DNA of 64,000 bases, taken from positions 27,361 through 91,360 of the forward strand of contig NZ_JBOEFY010000005.1 of assembly GCF_050633145.1 (NCBI RefSeq), in the 5' to 3' direction. This document shows, one piece after another, positions 60,523 through 64,000 of the stretch. The position numbers and the translations under genes are program-made. Within the stretch, counting starts at the first letter, position 1; every line of letters starts with the position of its first letter. Below the pieces are notes generated by a model. The model ran no database searches, was not told the DNA's origin, and worked only from the letters and a program-made list of their open reading frames with translations. Origin of the DNA: Kordia sp050633145. GTDB lineage: Bacteria; Bacteroidota; Bacteroidia; Flavobacteriales; Flavobacteriaceae.

Positions 60523-63461
60523 GCAGCAGCGCTGCGCTTTTTCTTCTTTCTAATCGCAACTAAAACGAATAGAAATATCATGAATGAACCTAAAATATAA
60601 TATATAGTATTTGAAGATTTTGAAAGCGCTTCTGTGCTTCCTGTCAATTTATAACTACTCCAATAATATGGAGGCAGCACTTCTGGTGTGGCAGAATTTA
60701 GATATTCTATTTTAGCTTGTTGTAGCGCAATATCTTTGGTTTTCCCTTTCTTTAATTGCTCCAAAAATAATTGTGTGAGTTTTGAAGAAGCCTGATCGTC
60801 CACTGTCCATAAAGTAGAAATTAGCGACTTGCTTCCTGCATATTGAAATGCGCGTTCTAAACTTAAAATACCTTCTCCTTTTTGTAGTTTCCCTGTAGCA
60901 GTATTACAAGCACTTAAAATGACCAATTGCGCAGGAATTGTAAGATTGTAGATTTCATATGTGTGTAACAAACCATCGTCTTTTTCGGAAGGATTGAAAT
61001 ATAGTTTTGATAATAATGGTTCTGTATCTTCAACATCTCCATGCATTGCCAAATGTAGTATTCCTGCAGTACTCACAATAGATTTCATGGTGTCTTCTGT
61101 GGCAGAATTTCCAGAATACTGTTTGCCATCTAACAATTTTGAAGCATAATTTACTTCTTCTTGATTGTAAGCAAGTTTTGCGAGTTTTTGTCTAGATGCA
61201 GTGTAGTTTTGATCTGAATAATCGGGCGCAAATCCAACATAATCCTGTTCGCTATTGGTACTGTTAGTTGCTAGTTTTATGGAAGCGGATGGACTATACG
61301 ATATGGCAAAAGATTTTATTAAATATGGAAGCGTTTTGTAATTTCTAGTAGTTTTAGTGTGCGATTTGGTAAGCAAACTTTCAAAAGGAATATAAGCTAG
61401 TAATCCATCAGGAATAATAATAAGATTGTCTATTGTTTCTGTATTTGAAATTTCTGGAAACAGTAATTTTTCATAAAGCGAATACGAGGTTTCACAATAC
61501 GAATTGAAAGCCTTTGTGGGATGTTCTGTAAATTCTTTTTTAGAACTGATTAAGTTAAAGAAGGACGAGATTTCTTCTGTGAGTTTTGTGGCTCCTGAAA
61601 TTTCTCGAACAGAAACATCTTGATTGGTCACAAAGAAAACATAGGCATTATCTGTTCCTGTAAAGTACGAAATCAATGCAGTTTTATCATCTAAAAGCGT
61701 TTCTTGAACTTCTTGTAGGGAGCTAATTTTTACATCATATTTCAACTTATAATATTCAGGATACTTCGTTTTAATTGAGTTGACAAGAATATCATACGCG
61801 TTTTGTTTTTCGTCTAATTCAGTACGCCAAAGTTCAATTATTTTTGCTCTGCGTTCCGCACAACGATTTTCTTCATTTGCAATTTTCCCTGAAATTTGTG
61901 TAATGTCTTTTTTAAGTGCTTTCTCTTCCTGAATGGTTTCTTTGGGAACTTTAGAGAAAGAAGTAATGTCTTGTTCTTGAATAACAGATAAAAGTAATAA
62001 TGCTTTATTTTTTTCTGAAAATAGGAATGCTTTTTCTAAATATGTTCTGTCTTTTGTGAGTTTATGAAGTTGTATCGCAGTGGCAATACCTTCTTCAATA
62101 ACGGAAGAAACATGATTGGTCCAAAATAACTTTGAAGCATCAGACGATTGTTTGTTTTTCATCTCATCTAATACATCAACCACAAGTGTTTGTGTGTCAA
62201 AGGCAGCTTTTAAGTCTTTTATATCTACGTTTTTATCATATAACTGTCTGAATAAATTAGCTTTCGCGATAAGGGATTCTAAAAGGTAGTGATGCGACTG
62301 AAACGTCATGTCTAAAGTTGGATTCTCATACCGAGAAGTTGAGTCCATTTCTTTAACAAGAATATCAATCGCTATTTGGTAACTGTCTAAAGCAGCTTCA
62401 ATATTTCCAGAAGATCCAATTGCTCTCGCAACAAAATTTTGACAAGCTCCAGTGACTACATGATTTTTACCAAACGTGTTTTTTCGCCATTCATACGCAT
62501 CATTATAATAGGTCATTGCTTCACTGTAATTTCCTTTATTCAATAAACTATCTGCCTGATTAATGTATGATTTGCTAATATCTTTATCGGTGTTTTTTTG
62601 ATTTAGTGTTGCGAGATTGAAATATTTTAGCGCATTTTTTTTATCGCCCAATTCCCAATACATATCGCCCATAGCTTCATTTAAATAACGCATATATCTA
62701 AAATCTGGCGGATATACTTTGTGCCAAACCTTGTGCGCTTTTACATAATGATCTACAGCTTTTTGATATTCTAATTTCCCATAATACATATTGCCAATAT
62801 GATAATTAGACTTTGCAATATTCATATGATCAGGACTATAAACGGAACTTAAAAGATCCAATTCGCGTTGGTAAAAAGAAAGTGCTTTGTCATAATCGGC
62901 AAGGATGCTATGCATATTACCAAGTCCCATTAAAATTGCAGACTTATAATGGTCAGATGTATTACCTACAACAGCCAATCCTTTTTGCAAATAATCAATA
63001 GCAGTATAGGTGTCTCCAACTTTATCAGTAATCAAAAACTTAGAAAAAAAGTAACGTACCTTGTTTAAAGTATCTAACTGATCAAAATCAATTTTTGAAA
63101 TGCTCTTTTCATATCTTTCATCTTTTCTTACCGTAGCATAGCTCTCAGCAATTAAGATTTCTTGATCTGTAGAAGGGACAATGTTTTTATCCTTAAAAAT
63201 CTTTCGAGCTTTGCGCATTGCTTTATACGCTTTCTTCTTTTCAGTAGTATTTCTATAAAGTTTATATTCCCAAATAGAAAGTTCTATTTGTTCTTTGTCA
63301 GAAAGTGCATCACATGTATATAACTGCTTCACTTTGGTCAAAGCATCTGTAAAATGACCTTTAAGAGTTAACGCTTCAACATTTTTCAGTTCATTTTCTA
63401 TATCACATGTTTGCGCAGAAACACTATTGATTATAAAAAAAAGAAACATGAAATACTTCAT
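60519..63461 (-). CDS. TPR-CHAT protease, membrane-anchored
   Basis: 980 residues from ATG 63461 (MKYFMFLFFIINSVSAQ, signal peptide); an upstream in-frame Met at 63527 is less likely. Residues ~20-400 are TPR repeats (YDKALSFYQRELDLL, YQKAVDHYVKAHKVWHKV, NYSEAMTYYNDAYEW). The CHAT (caspase-like) domain is ~620-930 with the catalytic pair His807 (HLAMHGDVED) and Cys852 (VILSACNTATG). A transmembrane helix lies at ~952-970 (TIYYILGSFMIFLFVLVAI), then KKKKRS. With signal peptide, the TPR and CHAT parts should face the periplasm. Convergent with the sigma/anti-sigma pair. Confidence 0.88.
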   Translation of the reverse strand: MKYFMFLFFIINSVSAQTCDIENELKNVEALTLKGHFTDALTKVKQLYTCDALSDKEQIELSIWEYKLYRNTTEKKKAYKAMRKARKIFKDKNIVPSTDQEILIAESYATVRKDERYEKSISKIDFDQLDTLNKVRYFFSKFLITDKVGDTYTAIDYLQKGLAVVGNTSDHYKSAILMGLGNMHSILADYDKALSFYQRELDLLSSVYSPDHMNIAKSNYHIGNMYYGKLEYQKAVDHYVKAHKVWHKVYPPDFRYMRYLNEAMGDMYWELGDKKNALKYFNLATLNQKNTDKDISKSYINQADSLLNKGNYSEAMTYYNDAYEWRKNTFGKNHVVTGACQNFVARAIGSSGNIEAALDSYQIAIDILVKEMDSTSRYENPTLDMTFQSHHYLLESLIAKANLFRQLYDKNVDIKDLKAAFDTQTLVVDVLDEMKNKQSSDASKLFWTNHVSSVIEEGIATAIQLHKLTKDRTYLEKAFLFSEKNKALLLLSVIQEQDITSFSKVPKETIQEEKALKKDITQISGKIANEENRCAERRAKIIELWRTELDEKQNAYDILVNSIKTKYPEYYKLKYDVKISSLQEVQETLLDDKTALISYFTGTDNAYVFFVTNQDVSVREISGATKLTEEISSFFNLISSKKEFTEHPTKAFNSYCETSYSLYEKLLFPEISNTETIDNLIIIPDGLLAYIPFESLLTKSHTKTTRNYKTLPYLIKSFAISYSPSASIKLATNSTNSEQDYVGFAPDYSDQNYTASRQKLAKLAYNQEEVNYASKLLDGKQYSGNSATEDTMKSIVSTAGILHLAMHGDVEDTEPLLSKLYFNPSEKDDGLLHTYEIYNLTIPAQLVILSACNTATGKLQKGEGILSLERAFQYAGSKSLISTLWTVDDQASSKLTQLFLEQLKKGKTKDIALQQAKIEYLNSATPEVLPPYYWSSYKLTGSTEALSKSSNTIYYILGSFMIFLFVLVAIRKKKKRSAAA

Positions 63462-63773
63462 CTTGAAAATGAGTTGTTTAAGCCTTTTAAAAATAAGAAA
63501 TAAAAAGGATATTCTAGGATTAAACAAGTTATTCTTTAAGAAAAAACAGAATGATTTGTTTTTTGGTTATGAGTTATGAGTTATGAGTTATGAGTTATGA
63601 GTTATGAGTTACGAGTTATGAGTTACGAGTACCAAATAAACATAAAAACATACTTTTTAAGACCCAAGACCCAAGAAAACCATTCTAAAAGTGCGCCAGC
63701 ACAATCCAACAGCGAAGCGGTCTAAGAGATTCCCGCCTACGCGGGAACAAGTCTAAAAGCAAAGCGAGTCTAA
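63462..63773. other. Intergenic stretch with tandem repeat and 'tctaa' words
   Basis: No gene. Holds the 7-base tandem repeat (63564-63631), 'aagacccaagacccaag' and a 'tctaa' word array (63686-63773: caacagcgaagcggtctaagagattcccgcctacgcgggaacaagtctaaaagcaaagcgagtctaac), which ends at the next gene's stop. Confidence 0.65.
63564..63631. repeat. Seven-base tandem repeat GAGTTAT
   Basis: Eight full units (63571-63626) of GAGTTAT with two units changed to GAGTTAC, and partial units on each side. Located 100-160 bases upstream of the CHAT gene start on the far side. Confidence 0.85.
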
Positions 63774-64000
63774 CTACAATTCAAAACTATTATTATTCAC
63801 CAAGAAAATAGCATTGGCAAAAAACAATTTCCCATTCTCCCAAAAAGCTCTAAACATCGGATTGTCGACCATATAAATCATACTTCCACTACCAATTCTA
63901 TGCTCTCCAAAAACCAAGGTGTTTTTAATATTCTTAGCTGCTTTATAACCAGCAAAACCAGAAACAGCTTTGTTGTCTTCTAAATAAGAAACCGTATATC
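63774..64000 (-). CDS. Probable M14 zinc carboxypeptidase, C-terminal end (cut by window edge)
   Basis: An open frame from the window edge down to the TAG at 63774-63776, giving ~75 residues: YTVSYLEDNKAVSGFAGYKAA, then LVFGEHRIGSGSMIYMVDNP and FRAFWENGKLFFANAIFLV. The last part matches my memory of the C-terminal beta-domain of large flavobacterial M14-family carboxypeptidases (GxGSMIYMADNPLFRAFWENGKLLF). The catalytic part lies outside the window. Confidence 0.5.
   Translation of the reverse strand, partial: YTVSYLEDNKAVSGFAGYKAAKNIKNTLVFGEHRIGSGSMIYMVDNPMFRAFWENGKLFFANAIFLVNNNSFEL

Noticed and set aside
63564..63631. CRISPR array
   Set aside because: The units are 7 bases without spacers; a simple tandem repeat.

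Overview
The window is chromosomal DNA of a marine-type member of the Bacteroidota, almost certainly family Flavobacteriaceae and most like Kordia. The reasons are the low G+C content, lipoproteins with flavobacterial signal peptides, type IX secretion (T9SS) C-terminal sorting domains, a CarboxypepD_reg/TonB-type outer-membrane barrel, promoters of the form TTG-N18/19-TAnnTTTG, the order rpmB-rpmG-DUF4295-ftsY, and many short peptides with a Lys-rich leader ending in Gly-Gly. No rRNA, tRNA, CRISPR array, insertion sequence or prophage was seen.

Layout. 1-7.9 kb: small lipoproteins, a DUF4369 lipoprotein, a DUF819 permease with an extra periplasmic domain, an M61 peptidase, and a two-gene unit (GT-A-like DUF6734 protein plus an unknown protein). 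8-18.5 kb: an accessory region with six small double-glycine-leader peptide genes, one apparently frameshifted, several of them ending in near-identical UUCG-tetraloop terminators. It also holds a TPR-AraC regulator, an SPFH/glycine-zipper/DUF4177/DUF1648/Arc-like operon, AlkB, VanX-type dipeptidase, an RluA-type pseudouridine synthase and two small lipoproteins. 18.6-34.7 kb: housekeeping and envelope genes (serine hydrolase, htpG, S9 peptidase, fabH, outer-membrane barrel, CoA-binding protein, sodium:solute symporter, recR, glycosyltransferase, 2-oxoacid dehydrogenase E2). 35-42.2 kb: Crp/Fnr regulator with a membrane protein, thioredoxin-fold protein, exonuclease, FAH-family hydrolase, HPt protein, cinA, rpmB, rpmG, DUF4295, ftsY. 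42.5-47 kb: FN3 lipoprotein, amidase, alpha/beta hydrolase, small secreted protein. 47-52.1 kb: a three-gene operon whose first product looks like a TULIP/P47-type lipid-binding protein, followed by a 898-residue propeller/helical protein and a polytopic membrane protein. 52.2-59.1 kb: a second serine hydrolase, rimO, and two T9SS-exported repeat proteins. 59.2-63.5 kb: an ECF sigma factor, a membrane anti-sigma-like TPR protein and a convergent TPR-CHAT protease. The right edge cuts the C-terminus of a probable M14 zinc carboxypeptidase.

The three places most worth following up are the TULIP-like operon (47.0-52.1 kb), the sigma/anti-sigma/TPR-CHAT module (59.2-63.5 kb), which resembles in parts list the CRISPR-linked Craspase-Csx30-sigma pathway but without CRISPR, and the scattered double-glycine peptide genes with a shared terminator cassette. 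Intergenic DNA also carries a small family of inverted-repeat (MITE-like) elements. All assignments are from reading the sequence and from family knowledge; no database search was run.
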